Shown piece by piece: positions 12,645-25,980 of a stretch of 64,000 bases of DNA. The stretch covers positions 142,501 to 206,500 of the forward strand of contig WAEK01000003.1 of assembly GCA_011634665.1 (NCBI GenBank), in the 5' to 3' direction. This DNA is from Mortierella sp. BCC40632 (taxonomy: Eukaryota; Mortierellomycota; Mortierellomycetes; Mortierellales; Mortierellaceae). The notes under the pieces were generated by a model. The model searched no databases. It was given only the letters and a program-made list of their open reading frames with translations, and had not been told where the DNA came from. Each line of letters opens with the position of its first letter. Within the stretch, counting starts at the first letter, position 1. Position numbers and translations under genes: made by a program.

Positions 12645-13977
12645 CTAGTTGGATGACAAAAAGGCCTTCATATCAAAGACTTGGGCACCATCCTTCTTGA
12701 GGACAACTCCCTTCTCGGTGACAATGGCCGAAATCAATTCAGCAGGGGTCACATCAAAGGAAGGATTCCAAACACCGATCCCCCGAGCAGCCACAGCGAT
12801 CGTCTCCAAATCAAATCCTCCAGCCGCACCAGCCGAGGGCTTGAACTCCAAAAAGGACGAAGACAAGGAAGCGGGATCAACAACAGGACCCTTGAGGGTG
12901 GTGACCTCGACAGCAGGACGCACCTCGATATGAATCTCCTTACCCGATTGAATGTTCAGATCCACAGAAGTAGAAGGAGCAGCAGCAATAAAGGGTACAT
13001 TATGATATTTGGCTGTGATGGCCAACTGATAAGTACCAATCTTGTTGGCCGTATCCCCGTTGGCAGCGACACGATCAGCACCGACGACAATAGCAGCGAT
13101 CTTGCCGGATTCTTGACGAAGCAAAGCAGAGGCCATGGAATCGGTGATCAAGGTAGAAGGAATGTTTTCGTAAACGAGTTCATAGGCCGTCAAACGAGAA
13201 CCTTGGTTGTAAGGACGAGTCTCGGTACAGTAGGCATGTGTAAGTCGTTTCTGACCAGCCAACGAACGGATAATTCCGAGAGCGGTACCATATCCAGCTG
13301 TTGCCAAGGAGCTATTAAATATTTTTATATATATATATATATATAAAAGGGGGGCATCAGATCATGAAATGAAAAGTATCCATTTTGACGAGACTTTGAT
13401 TGACAAAGAAAAAAAAAAAAAAAGATTATCCCGCCCCTCCTTACCCAGTGTTGCAGTGAGTAATGACTCGAATGTCCTCACCACCTTGCCATTGTCCAAG
13501 GATATACTCTGCACCAAAGTGACCAATATTGGTATTATCCCGAACATCATCCTCCAACATCTGTTCTGCCAATTGCAAATATTTTTCCTTTACACTCTCG
13601 GCCGTCGCTCCAGATTCCAAAGCGGCCAGATGAATCGCCTTGGAGAGTTTATGAGCAGCATCAAACAAATTGACGGCCGTGGGTCGAGAAGTCTTGAGGT
13701 ATTCGAGTGAAGCATCGATAAATTGGACAGCATCCGTTGGGGTCTTCCAACTCGAGGTCTTGGACGAAGGGTCGTGAGCGAGTACGACAGCCAAGGACAA
13801 GGCAGCGACGATGGCGATGGCGGGAGCGCCTCGGACCTTCATGGATTTGATGGCGTCATGTCCGAGGGCCAAGGTGGAGATTGGGATGTAGACCGAGGTA
13901 TGGGGCAACAAGAGCTGGTCCAGAATCTCGAGTGAGCCGCGTTTGTAGCGGATGGCCTCCAAGGTAGCGCCGGTCAT
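12645..13977 (-). CDS. MRI1: Methylthioribose-1-phosphate isomerase (methionine salvage)
   Basis: Converts 5-methylthioribose-1-phosphate to 5-methylthioribulose-1-phosphate in the methionine salvage pathway. Exons 13977-13445 and 13311-12645 join to 399 residues, close to the usual eukaryotic length. The start [22 protein letters not shown] matches the family N-terminus. The [17 protein letters not shown] block, the [18 protein letters not shown] motif with the active-site Cys (split by the intron), and [19 protein letters not shown] with the catalytic Asp are all present. eIF2B-alpha-type regulators share the fold, but the motifs are those of the isomerase. It converges on the choline kinase gene with only about 220 bp between stops. 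Confidence 0.94.
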
Positions 13978-14621
13978 GAGGTGGGGATTGTTGTTGCTGG
14001 GGGAATAAAAAGAGAGATGCAAAGAAAAAGTCGTTGGATCGTTGTTTCTAAATAGAAAGAAGAAAAAAGCGCGTGCGTTCGCTCTCTTTTTTTTTTTTTC
14101 TCATGAGCTCAGATCTGCACCTCTTGAGCAATCCGCAACCCAGCCAGCCAGCCAGCCAGCCAGCCACAGTCACGACGTCGTCCTCGACTCGACTGCAGTA
14201 GGCTGTAGTGTGCACGGTGACCAAGTCTGTCTCTGTCAGGGACCAGAGAAAGGATAAATAGAAGATTGCTCACCACTCTGTTCAGAACAGTCCTCCAGAT
14301 CTTAATAGATAGTAATATCTTCACCATAGAGAACGAATTCCATGTCCGTTAAAGAATTACAACTTTTTTTTATAATAGGCAAATGGGCATACAATAATAA
14401 AAAAAAAAAAAAAGACTTACAAACTAGCAATGCGATATATAGTATAGATGGAAGGAGGGTAGAGAGTGCAGATATTACAAACAAACAAAGAAAGAAAAAA
14501 AAAGTATGGAGACACTAATAAAACACGATATTATACCAATAAAAAAAAAAGGGGGGAGGGTACCATGGAAGGTCCCATATATATGATCAAGTGAATGAGA
14601 AAAATGAAAGGAGAGAAGGAT

Positions 14622-14668
<47 letters not shown>

Positions 14669-14879
14669 AGCTTTTTTTTTTTTTTTTTTTTTTACCTGAC
14701 AAGTGCGCCAACGCTGCTTCGCCTATTGTTATTGTTGTCGTTGTTGTTTTCATGCCAATAAAAAAAGACTCTCCCTCCCACAAACACTGTCCAATGTGAC
14801 GCAGAAAAAAAAAAAAAAAAAACTCGCTCACTCACTCACTCACTCACTCACTCACTCAAAAAAAAAAAAAAAAGGCCTC
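13978..14879. promoter_or_regulatory. Intergenic region upstream of MRI1, several microsatellites
   Basis: Holds the likely MRI1 promoter and leader followed by the 3' flank of the next minus-strand gene. Visible elements are a CAGC run at about 14141-14165, a GA tract at 14627-14665, a CACT run at 14824-14858, and several poly-A/poly-T stretches. No gene is supported. Confidence 0.45.
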
Positions 14880-16632
14880 TCAATGCTGTCCACGAAGGTT
14901 GTGAGGAACAGGTCCTGTAGTAGTGGAGGAGGAAATCTGACCTGATCGATACATCGCCGCCAGATCGGTCGTGGCTCCCTCGGGTAGCGATCCACTGCCC
15001 CTTCTTCGCCGGACAGACGCCATCATTGGATGAGAGTAATCATATCCAACGTCTTTTCCTCCACTGGGTGGAGGCGTCCTCATCCCATGATGACTCCTCG
15101 CCTCAAACTGAGGGGGCTCTGGTGACAGCAGCGCTAATGAAGATGGGGTCATTGACGCAAAGGGCGGCGTGGTTGCACGATCATGCAGTTGAATCCCCTC
15201 CATGGTCGTACCGCCATATTGTCCAGTGTAGGGATCGATATAGGCCAAAGGATGAAAGAGTTGTGCACTCTCCTTCCTGTCATCTACGCCAAGCTGCTGT
15301 CCTGGATACACATACTCGAATGTGTCGTTATGACTTTGGCCAAGAGGAGACGTTGGGGCCGAGTGTGGTCCAGAAGAGGCCCCGACTACTGATGCAGTCG
15401 GGGGAGTCGTGAACCGAACCGCTCTTTTTAACGTAGGACTTGAGCTCCGACTATGGCCCCGGACCCTGTCCAGCGGATCGCTGAAAGTAACCGGAAGCTG
15501 TGAGGTCGAGAGTGGGGATGGGGAGGAGGGTTCATGTCCAGTTCCATAGGATCCGGACCCGGAGAGAAGTGTCTGTTTGGGAGGCCTCCCCGAGAGTGGA
15601 AGAGGCGAGGACCCTCTGGGTCTCGCTGTAGATCCAGCTCGATCACCCTCGGAGAGGGTCGTCATCAGCAACGAAGGTGAATCAGTCGATGAAGAAGAGG
15701 AAGCAGTGGTTTGAAAGTGGACAAGGGGAGAAGAGGTGGCGGGAGAATACGGAGCGTTCCATTCGCCGAGAGGTACAGCTGTTGGACTGCCCGAGTTCAT
15801 TTCCACAATATAGTTTTGATTCAAGGTCCTGGGCGCAGGCCGAGTTGGACTTGAGAGCATCAGGATGGTCCTTGCAGCCTGAGCTGCTGAAGGGACTCCA
15901 GTCTCGTCTTGTTCGTCTTCAAAGACAGCAGGTCGAGAGGCGATGGGAGTGGAGGGGGTCGAATGACTGGACCAACGACCAGAGCCAGAAGTAGAGCCAG
16001 CAGGACTAAGAGTGGTTGTAGTAGTAGTACTAGTAGTAGTGGTGGTGGTGGTGGTGGTGGTTGAGGTCGAGTCAAGAGCAGCAGGAGTGGTCTCGCGACG
16101 AGGAGGTTCGGGCGAGAGATACCTTTGTTGGGAAGAGTGGTCAGGTGACTGGAAGAGAGAGGAGTGATTGGAGAGCATGGGAGAAGAGGGCTGAGAGCGG
16201 TGAAAGGGAGAGACATAGCCAGGTTCAGGTCTAGAGGTGGCAATTTCCATCAGAGACTTTGCGGGCTGATAGAGTTCCGAGTCGCAAAACTGGGAGAGAG
16301 AAGGGAGTCTAGTTTTCCATCGACGGGAGATGAGGGATTGTGGGGGAGGTTGGTACTGGTCGTCTTCGCTGATGGGGTCGTTGTCCAAGGGTTGTTGGGG
16401 GAGAGGAGGATGTTTGCGGGAGGAAGAGTCGTCTAGGTAAGGATGCGAACGCTTGAGGAGCCTTGAGTTGGCAGGGCGTGGAGAGACAGAGGATCGGAGG
16501 TGCCTGGCAGAGACGCGTGGGGAGCAGGGCGGGCAGGATAGGGATTCGACCTCGTGCAGGGTGTACTTTGACCAACCCTTTCTGATCTTGAGGATGGCAT
16601 ATTCGAGACGAGTTCTGAGTCTGCGAGAGACC

Positions 16633-16677
<45 letters not shown>

Positions 16678-17175
16678 AGAAGAAGAAGAAGAGAAAGAGA
16701 GAAAGAGATGGCGGCGGAAAAGGATAAGGTTAGCTTTGAGGGGTTTGGGAGAGAAGGCAGAAGGCAGAAGACAGAAAAAAAAAAAATGTGTGTGTGGTGC
16801 TGCTAACATCACCCATCACGTTCAAAAGAGGTCTAAAAAAAAAAAGAGAAAGAAAAGAGACTGGAGACGCGCACCAGTCAGCGCTCGAGGTGCTACAGAC
16901 TTCTGACCTGTCTGTCTGTCTGTCTTTTTTGAACCCAAGTCGCGCTGGTTTGTTCCAGGAAAAATAAAATCAACAACAACAGCAGACAGACTGACAGACA
17001 GACTGAAGCGCGAATTGAGCAGAGCGACTGATGAGCGACTGATTCTTCTTTTCTTTTGCTGCTCGGTGGTCGGTGGTGATGCGCGTTGCTGTCACAGACT
17101 GCGATATGAGCCCAGAGCGAGTGCAATCATCCGTGCTGCAAATCAGCCCATGTGCCGTTTGTGAAAAAGAAAAAA

Positions 17176-17207
<32 letters not shown>

Positions 17208-17376
17208 GAATAGAAGATGGGGTACACCAGAACAAAGAGAGAAAGGGGAAGGGGAGATGGGTAAAGAGGAATGACGGAGAAAACGGGCCGGAGGAATGAG
17301 TGGGCCAGGACAGACACACACACACACACACACATGGCCCCGAATCTCGAGAAAATTTTAAACACAGGCTTTTCGG

Positions 17377-17411
<35 letters not shown>

Positions 17412-17932
17412 TTGAGGATCTTGCCTTGACGAAGGACGTGTTCAATGGCACGTTGTCTGCTTTGTTGTCTCTGTGCTCGCTGGAGATCCAGCAGCCCTCG
17501 ATCCATCATCGAGTCATTAGTGCGGCCCAGGAGATGAACCTTGTCAGCCGAGTCTGTGGTCATAACATGATGATGAAGTTGTGAAGCACCAAGAAGAGTG
17601 GGCACAGCCGCCGCCGCAGTCTCAGCACCACCGGCCCGAGAACGGCCAGAGAAGGGGTGATCAGTTGTGGATGCAAAGACGACTGCTGCTGACTCTGCGG
17701 AATGACTGCTCGCAGTCCTGACGCGAACATCCTCAGCTGTGGGAGCCATGGTCACCTTGGAAGAACCAGAGGAAGAAGAGGAAGAAGAGGAGGAAGAGGA
17801 AGAGGAAGAAGAGGTGGAAAGGGGAGCACTATGTAAAAGCTTTCCCTGGGTGGTAGTGGCAGTGATAGGTACAGCAGGAGCCATGGCTAGGTCAGTGTCC
17901 TGGTCGGTGGCCGAGAGGGGCGGAGAGTGCAT
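14880..17932 (-). CDS. Low-complexity nuclear-type protein with a Whi5/Nrm1-like (GTB) motif, candidate G1/S repressor
   Basis: Exons 17932-17411 and 16631-14880 join in phase 0 to 757 residues. Nearly all is Ser/Thr/Pro-rich with homopolymer runs (Ser at 17768-17817, Thr around 16020-16065) and many SP/TP dipeptides, as in CDK targets. The one ordered segment spans the splice site: RQRAIEHVLRQGKILK then VSRRLRTRLEYAILKIRKGW and SKYTLHEVESL. Its pattern LxxRLxxAxxKxxxGW resembles the short conserved motif of the fungal Whi5/Nrm1 family, which binds SBF/MBF. This is pattern recognition, not a proven match; a different helical motif is possible. The MBF-type gene lies 7.4 kb away. The start at 17932 could be extended by a 5' exon, since an acceptor-like CTCATAG lies just upstream. 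Confidence 0.6.
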
Positions 17933-18498
17933 CCCCGAGGAAGGGGTAGGGGTGGTGGCGGCTATGAGGGAGGGAGGAGTGGAGGCGGTGGTGGTGGAGA
18001 CGACGAGCGCAGGAAGCCCGGGCGATGCAGTCCGTCCGATGAAATGGAGAAAGGGATGGAGAATGGGGGATGGGGGGAAGGAGGGGGGGGAAGAAAATGA
18101 TGGATCTCAAAGAGGCGCGCGTGTGTGTGTGAGAGCAGAGTGAGAGGAAGGATAAGAAAGTCGGACGAACCCAGAAAAGAAAAGAGAGAGACAAGAAAGA
18201 GACAAAGAGAAAAAAAGAGAGAGGAGAAGGAAAGGAAGAGAGAAAAGAAAAACTGAGAGGGTGGGATGGGGTGCGGGGGAGAAACTGTGGACAAACCCAG
18301 CCGGGGGAAATCGTGGTGCCCCTCCAAACCACGTGGGTCACAGATCGGGCGGACAAACAAAGGTGCAACCCAGCGCGTTGCAAGTCGGACCCAGACGGAC
18401 CGAGAAAAACCGTGTGCACAGTACACGAAGGTGGAGGGAGGAGGAGGAGGAGGCCCTCTCTCTCTCTCTCTCTCTCTGGGATCTCTCTGCACTGGGGG

Positions 18499-18550
<52 letters not shown>

Positions 18551-18637
18551 ACCGATCGAGCACCGTCATCCCGCCCCTTTTCCGTCTCCGGTAGACGCGA
18601 CTCTCCACGCCATTGCCTAAAAAAAGACTTTTTTTCT

Positions 18638-18672
<35 letters not shown>

Positions 18673-19211
18673 GTCTGCCCGTCCGCGGGTCCTTCCGCAT
18701 CGCATCGCCGCGGGATGGCTCTACCCGACCGCCACGCGACCCAGAGGACACGGTCCCGGGGCAAAAAGTCCTCTCGAGCTGCGCCCAGCTCACCAGCTCA
18801 ACGCGCGTCGCTCGCTCGGGCGCCCCCACACGTACATACACGTACTCACATGGTCATGCGCCTATCCTCATCCTCATCCTCCATCCGGGCTCGTCTGCAA
18901 CATTTTTGGAATGCCCATTGAAAATGTATGAAAACTCTTGACGACAAGAGAAACGGCCTGTGCGCTGCATCCTTCCACAATCAATCATTTGGCTCCATCG
19001 GCTGCTGTGTTCATCAACAAATGTCTCCACACCATGACAAACAATCCAGCCGAGCAAGCTAAGCTTTCTTAGACTCGTTTTGTATAAAGTACCCGGCCCC
19101 CTGTCCGTTGCCTTCTCCACCCCTCCACCCCACCTCTCCCACAAAGTCATCTCTCCCCCTTCCCCTTCCTTCCCTTCCTCTTTCCCTCCTCCTCCCCCCT
19201 CCCCCTATCCT
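17933..19211. promoter_or_regulatory. 1.3-kb divergent promoter region with long CT tracts
   Basis: Lies between the Whi5-like gene (-) and the GH35 gene (+). It is more GC-rich than its surroundings around 18300-18450 and 18680-18840. CT tracts occur at 18456-18478, 18502-18549 and 18643-18669. On the GH35 side a TATAAAG at 19082-19088 lies about 125 bp before the ATG and is followed by a pyrimidine-rich stretch. Open frames here are mostly Ser/Leu or Arg/Glu repeats encoded by microsatellites and are not genes. Confidence 0.45.
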
Positions 19212-22200
19212 ATGCTCCTCGTTGCTGCTGCCACGGGGCTCTTTACCCTGACTCTTGGCTCCGTCGCGCTTGCCACGCAGCGCTTGCTCGACCACCGGGC
19301 CAGACAGTCCCATGGAGCCTTGATCGACACCAAGGACACGCTCTACGATCGAAAAAAATATGGCCACCTCCTTAATTACGACCGTTACTCGATCATCCTT
19401 CTTGGTCAGAGGACTCTCCTCCTCTCGGGTGAGTTCCATTACTGGCGTCTACCAGACCGTTCGCGGTGGCGCCCTATCCTTGAGCAGTACCGTTCCGCAG
19501 GACTCAACTGTATCCGCATCTATTTCCATTGGGGCTTCCATTCGCCTACACGCGAAAAGTACGTCTTTGATGGCAACCGTGACATCGACTACCTGCTGCA
19601 ACTCTGTCAAGAACTGGGTCTCTATGTCCTGGCTGCTCCGGGTCCATACATCTGTGCCGAAACTCAAGCAGGCGGACTCCCCATTTGGCTCGTCAACATG
19701 CGTCAACTTCGGCTGCGGCATATGAAGACCCATCTTTGGAAAGAGTATGACCCAGAGTTTATGCAATGCTGCATTGAATATTTCAAACAGATTTTACCTA
19801 TCCTCGCCAAGCACCAGTTCACAAACAATCAAGGCAAAGGTTGTGTTCTCGCACTCCAGATTGAGAACGAGTCGTTTGAACGCGTGTTTGGGTACCCCAT
19901 TGGATTGCATGAGGACATGCGTGTTCTCTCCAAGACGGCTCGAGAATGTGGCATTACCGTGCCCCTTTTTACCAATGACGGATTCGAGGAAGGGTCCTTT
20001 GTCGTCCGGGACACGCCTGGCAACCGATTTGGAATCGATCTCTATGGCTTTGACAAGTATGTCGGTAAGTTTGTTCTTTTCTTCTTCTTCTTTTCCTTTC
20101 TCATCTTCTTCTCGCGAGCCACTTTTTGTCATGCAACTGACAAGCGCTTGGGGACCTGATTTCATAATATCTTATTTCTAGTGTTTACGCCCAACAGTGA
20201 GCCAACCTCTTGGATGGTGACCCGAGATCCTTCTCATCTCCAAGAGTGGGACCCCGCTACTGTCGAGTCCGAGATGGATAAGATGGAGAAAAAAGTACGC
20301 GCCTTTGGCCATGAGGCCTCAAGGACACCCATCTTTATCCCTGAACTTCAAGGAGGGTGGTTCAACCATTACGAGATCAAGTACGGTTACGACGATATTT
20401 ACAAGTTTTATGGAGATCAATACACAAAGCTCATGCTTGATACCGCCTTTTCCCAAGGATGCACCATGCTCAACTTTTACATGTTTTACGGAGGCACCAA
20501 CTGGGGCACTCTTGGCGATGCGTACGTTCAACTATTAGTTTTTTTCCTCCTCTTCCTCTTCCTCTCTTTCTCTCTCTTCTGGTCATCTCTATATTACGCA
20601 AGAGACCATTCTATTTTTGTATTAACCATGTCTTTTTCTCTCTGCCGCTGTTACTGTTACTCTAGAGATGTATACACCTCCTATGACTATAGTGCATGTA
20701 TCCGAGAGAGCGGTATAATGTCGGGTCGTCTCCGCAACCTTCGACTTGGGGTCTTGTTCCTCCAGTCCTTTACGAATCTCTTGGCCGCCACAGAACCCAT
20801 TGTCCGCTCCAAAAAGAATCCATGGACCGTTCGATCCTCGCTTGACAACACTATTTGTCAACAACGTCGTTCGATCGACAAGGGTGATTCTGGTCCTGCA
20901 GAGTTCACCTTTGTACGAAACTTTTCCAAACAATCGCTCGATCGATTTGAACTCTCTGTTATGGACGGGATCAAGAACCAAGAGGTCTTGACAAGATTGT
21001 CTTGTCATGTCCTTTACAAGTCTTCGTTTATTGCCCTTGGCAATTACTCGACCTTGAATCCTGCCATTCATCTGCGTCTCTCTGCTACCCCGATTCATGT
21101 CCGGGCCTTCTCGACCGATGGCTCCAAAGAGATTTGGATTGCTGCCCTGGCATCCTCTGGACCGACTGAAATGGCATTCAGAGGCCCAGTCTTTGTCAAA
21201 GAGTCTGGCGGAGGAAACCTAGGATCGACTGAAAGTATCCGGCTTCATCAGCAGAAGCAGACATCAAAAGAAGGCATGTCTACGAGTGTTCTTTCGGTAA
21301 TGGAAGGCACCACCAAGAGTGCTTACGTGGTCCTTTCGAGCTCTCCATCTGCTGAAGTGGAGAGTGCCTCTCCCGCTACCACTGGTACAAAGAATGGATC
21401 ACCGTCACTTCATATTATCTTTTTGAATCAAAAAGAGTTGTCGACCCTTTATTGTTATTATGCGAATCGTCATGAAGAAAAAACAACGAGTCAAGGAAAC
21501 GATGCAGCCTATTCTCCCAAGTTGGTGACTTGGGGATCCTATAATGCAAGATATGATCCAACAAAGCATCAACTCCATGTCGACTCGACAGCTTCCGAAG
21601 AAACCCTTCATGTCCTCACCTTGTCCAAGGAGACGCGACTCCAATTCGAAACGTTGAAAGACCTGTCCGTGTCTGGTCCACAGTCAAGTCTGGGATCTGG
21701 ACTGGATTATCGAACCGTTTCTCTTTCAAAGGATGATCCTCTGGAAGGGTCAACTTTATTCCAAAAGGCACAGGAATGGATTCGAGAGCATCAAAGAGGA
21801 CTAGCGCTTCATTCTTGGCAAAGACGAAGGACTGATTTCGAGACACTGGATTGGCAAAAGGCCTCTTACAAGGTATCGGGTTCGACCGCCAAGTTTACAA
21901 AGGTCAATTTCGATTATGGCTTTACATCGGGTCATATCCTCTACCGAGGCTCCTTCAAGACTCGAACCTCTTCCAAGAAACGTCCTATCCAACTTCATCT
22001 CAATATGCGAAATCGTGTAGCCGTGTACGTGAATGGGGTGTGTGTTGGCACCCATATGACTTATTCGAGACAACTCTTCAAAGCAGGTGCCAAGATGGGA
22101 TATGATCCTAAATTCCTGGGTACTCATACCTTTGAGGTACCAGAGGAGGCCCTCCAAGCAGTCGTGTCCTCGGACATTCAAGCACAAGAACATGAGCATA

Positions 22201-23066
22201 CGATTGTCTTGGTGGTGGATTCCTTTGGTCTCAGTAGGTCACCTTTTGTTGTGGATGACATTCGAAACCCAAGAGGACTCTTGTCGGCCAAGATTGAGGG
22301 TTCGTCTGTTGTTCGGGAGAGTATAAGCTGGGAAGTGACAGGGGTGGATGTACGGACATTGGACATGACTTTTGGCAGTACTGGGTTCCCGGATGAACAT
22401 TCTGAAAAGGGATGGGAAGATGTCATTGTTGGTGAATCGTCCGTAGGAGATGGGGATGACCAAAACGAGGACAGATTCCGAAGGACTCGACTGCAGGATG
22501 GATCCCTGAACCAAGAAACCTTTGGTCAGAATGGAGTTGTCTGGTGGAAGACCTGGTTCAAGGGACCACCTTCCCTCCAGACTCTGACCAAGGCAGGCGA
22601 GAACTCTTTTGAGACAGGTCCAAGGATTCCGTTGAGTTGTCGATTGGAAGGAGAGTTTTCTGCCATGATTCTCTTGAATGGAGTCCTAGTAGGTCGATAT
22701 TTCGGTTCAGACTCTCCGCAAAAGGACTTTTATCTGATGGACGGGTTGGTGCATGGAGCTGAATCAGGGCAAACCAACGAGTTAAAGCTGATGATTTATG
22801 GAAACAATGTTTATACCAAGAGAGAGCCATCCAAAGTCAATGTCCTAGTACGACCTTGGTGGGTGGAAGACGCTCAGGGCAAGTTGGGTCAATGGAGTGG
22901 AAACCTTGGTCAGGAGAGTCTTTTGAATTCAAGCAATCAAGCACCAGAGCATTCGAGCGACGGACATGGTTCGAGTGGACAAGTCAATGTTGATGACGAT
23001 GCATCTATGCAAATAGGACCCTTTTGGACATTCAGACGATCCATCCCAGTCGTTAGTGAGATTTAA
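19212..23066 (+). CDS. GH35 beta-galactosidase with signal anchor, about 1197 residues
   Basis: Predicted to remove terminal beta-galactose from glycans or polysaccharides. Exons 19212-20064, 20182-20521 and 20666-23066 join in frame. An N-terminal hydrophobic stretch (MLLVAAATGLFTLTLGSVAL) should send it into the secretory pathway. The GH35 barrel follows: LLSGEFHYWRLP, IRIYFHWGFHSP, LYVLAAPGPYICAE, the acid/base motif ALQIENE at about residue 217, and the nucleophile region IPELQGGW at about residue 339, then FYMFYGGTNWG. The second intron interrupts the end of this motif, and YTSYDYSACIRESG continues after it. The large C-terminal part contains jelly-roll-like stretches (RNRVAVYVNGVCVGTH). 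It is much longer than plant and animal members and nearer to large fungal ones. Substrate is not determined. Confidence 0.92.
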
Positions 23067-23224
23067 CCTCTGGGTCGACATTCAATCGGACAAACAGCGC
23101 AAAATAAAGAAAAAAAAAAGAAAAATGAGGTTCTATTAGGGCGGTTGATTTTTTTTTTTGTCTAGTTTGTCTATTTTGTCTAGGCTCTATGATGTGTAAA
23201 GGTAGATGGGGGGAGGGAGACTTT

Positions 23225-25452
23225 CTACAAGTGTTCCTTTCGGACATATTCACGCCAGTGGTAAAGGAACTTTGTCTCTCCATCCTCACGTCCCCACTCC
23301 CGATGCTTTCGACAATCCACAAGACCCATTTGGTCCATCCAGAAATCAAATTCTGCAATGACATCGGTATGGGTGGGTCGGAGTGGGAACATGATATGAA
23401 ACGCTGGACGACGACATTGTTTTTGTTGGTCCTGGAGATTTAGTGAATTTTCCTTGGACGAGTCCAAGGACTTGATCCAGTCCCGTTTCAAGTATTCATC
23501 AACCATGTGTGCAACGAGCTCTGCATGACCAGGATCATACACAACCTCAGCACCCAAGATCACATCCATTCGATCCTCTTCTGAAAGCTCATTGTATTCT
23601 ACAGACGTCCTGGGAGTCTCGGTCAGGGACAGATCAGCTGTCTGTTGAGCAATAACATTGTCGTATTCGGTCGTTTGATGTGGACGACGAGTTGGCGAGG
23701 CATCTGTTTGAGCATAATACTCCTTCCATTGAGGATGATATTGTTTCCTACGTTCGAGAACGTTTCTCCAATCCAACATTTGAATGTCACACCGAGAGTC
23801 AAGTCCGTTCAAGGAACTGTTATGAGATAATGTTGAAAGAACGTTTGGATGATAGTCCGAAAGGATGACTTTGGGACCAAAAGGGTTCGAGTAGAGGGCT
23901 GCCGTCAAGCCAACGAGTCCTGTACCGCTGCCGAGTTCGAGAGCTTTAGGAAGGGGCATGGTGGATGAGGTGGTGGCTGGATTTTGTGACTCGGATGAAG
24001 CAGTGGGTGTCCATGGTTGGAGTTGGGGTATATCACCATGAGCAATGTGCCTAGAGATGCCAAAACCATTGGTAGAAGGAGAAAATGTCAGTGCCACAGC
24101 AAAAGTATGAGAGAGAGAAAGAGAGAGGCTTGAGAAAGAAAAAGAGGGGGAGGAAAAGGGCGAAATGGAACAGACATAAACCACCCCTTTCCCTTTTGTC
24201 GCATATTCATATCGAGTATTTGCATCCATGTGCATACTGCAAGGAGAGAGGGTAACACGAATCAAGCTCAAAAGAGAGAGAGGGAGAGAGGGACCACCAC
24301 AAACAAGCTGATAACCGCGCACATGCATGCATTTCTCTCGTTGGTTGAATACAGAGAGAAAATATCGATAGGGAGGAGGAACCCGTCCGTCCCTCGTCTT
24401 TTTTAGCCTTTCTTCCCTCGTGGGCGAAGATAAGGTCCAGAGATGTATACGACATGTACTGTACACTCGAGTTATTGATAGAAACTCCGAGTTTGCTGAG
24501 GGAATAACCGCGGAATAGCAGCAGCCCACAGCTTTGAGGGGTAGGAACAACAACAACAACAATAACAATAACAATAACAAAAAAAAAAAAAAAAAATCAT
24601 TCCCGTTCCGTTGCTCATTCAAAACAACGGCGGTGCTCATGATGACAGGAGCATCCTTGTCCTGTCCATTGTCCCTCGAAATCCCGTCCTTGATCCCCGA
24701 GCGACCTCCAGTTCCTGAGCCCCTTTCTCTCTCTCTCTCCCCAAGGAATCTGAATTGGATATAGAGCTGGCCCATATCATGAAGAAAAGAAAAAAAAAAA
24801 ACAAAGAGATCGGCTCTTACTTGGACAAAAGATAGGCCGATCCAAAGGTCTTGAAGCCAACATCACCACCTGTAAAACTGGGATCGTGGATCTGAAGGGA
24901 TCGTGGAGGCTCCGTCTTGAAATTCCATGTCCTTGTGATGGCTCCTGAAGCGGCTCGACCACAAAAATGGGCCACCAATGATGAAACTCTCTCAGTCAGT
25001 TCTCCATGTTCTCTTCGATAGTCTGCCTCTTGTGGGGTTTCCTTGCGAACATTCTTGGTCACCGCAGTATGTGTATAAGAGGTAGGTGGGGTAATATAAC
25101 GGTGATGGTGTTGCATCGACTGGAGACCTGAGGGACTCGAGTCCGAGTCCGAGTCCGAGTCTGGTTGATCCTGATCGTCCTCGTCACTGTTGTCTTCATC
25201 CTCTGGTGGTGCTGTGGACTCGAGCTTGACCAGGAGCTTGAGGAGCCATTGAAGGCTGACCTGCTCATCTTCGTCGTCATCGCCCTGAGCGTTGTGACCG
25301 GTTGGGTGGTCAGGGAGATCATTGCCATCCTGGTCCAGACCTTGATCGATCCTGTCCTGGGAGTACTTGTAAGAGACCCTGTCCTCAAGAGTCTTGAGGC
25401 GCAAGATCATGACTGGCGGGAGTACCGAGGGTGGTGCTGTAGAAACAGGCAT
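23225..25452 (-). CDS. METTL21/Rrg1-type protein methyltransferase
   Basis: S-adenosylmethionine-dependent methyltransferase of the Methyltransf_16 family, most members of which methylate lysines in proteins. Exons 25452-24821 and 24050-23225 join (the split codon restores K in LLSKHIAHGD) to 485 residues. The SAM-binding loop is ALELGSGTGLVGLTAAL, followed by VILSDYHPNVLSTL and the post-motif DVILGAEVVYDPGHAELV. The N-terminal half carries an acidic Asp/Ser repeat (near 25140-25160). The 770-nt intron is long for this locus and full of GA and CT tracts. Its stop lies only 159 bp from the GH35 stop. The target protein cannot be read from sequence; EEF2KMT/FAM86 is an alternative subfamily. 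Confidence 0.85.
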
Positions 25453-25980
25453 CTTGAAAAGGATTTACTTGTGGTTGGGGTGGTAAAGAGACAGATCGAA
25501 GGTGTTCCTTTGGGAGGAGGGGGTATAGTAGTGAGAGGATGAGAGGAAAGAGAGAGAGAGAGAGAGAGAGAGTGGAGAGTTGATGAATCAAGGAAAAGAT
25601 AAAGAAGATGGAGAGCGGACAGAAGAGAGAAAGAGAGAAGGAGGCGAGTGGCAAGCTCTTTTTAAGAAGTACCTGGAGGACTGGTCTTTTTTTTTTTTTT
25701 TTTTTTTCTTTACAAAAAAAAAACTCAGCTCGACCCACTGCGGACCTGAGCAAATCAGCGTCTTTGGAGTCTCGGTGCTCCTGGAGAGATGTCTGGCTCT
25801 CGGACCGGATTGCACTTTCAGCGTCACATTTATAATTTTTTTTATTTACTATTTCAACAAGGAACGGGCAAAAGGCGAGCATGCCTACCTAGGCAAGGAT
25901 CGATGGTGGTAGAAGTAGTGACAGGGAGAGGGAGAGGAGGAAAGGGGGGGGGATACTACATAGAAAGAATAGGGTCCAAC
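25453..25980. promoter_or_regulatory. Intergenic region upstream of the methyltransferase gene
   Basis: About 530 bp between the methyltransferase start and the ATG22 stop, both on the minus strand. It contains a GA tract at 25550-25571, poly-T at 25687-25707 and a T-rich patch at 25832-25850. It probably holds the promoter of the methyltransferase gene and the ATG22 3' end. No gene is visible. Confidence 0.45.
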
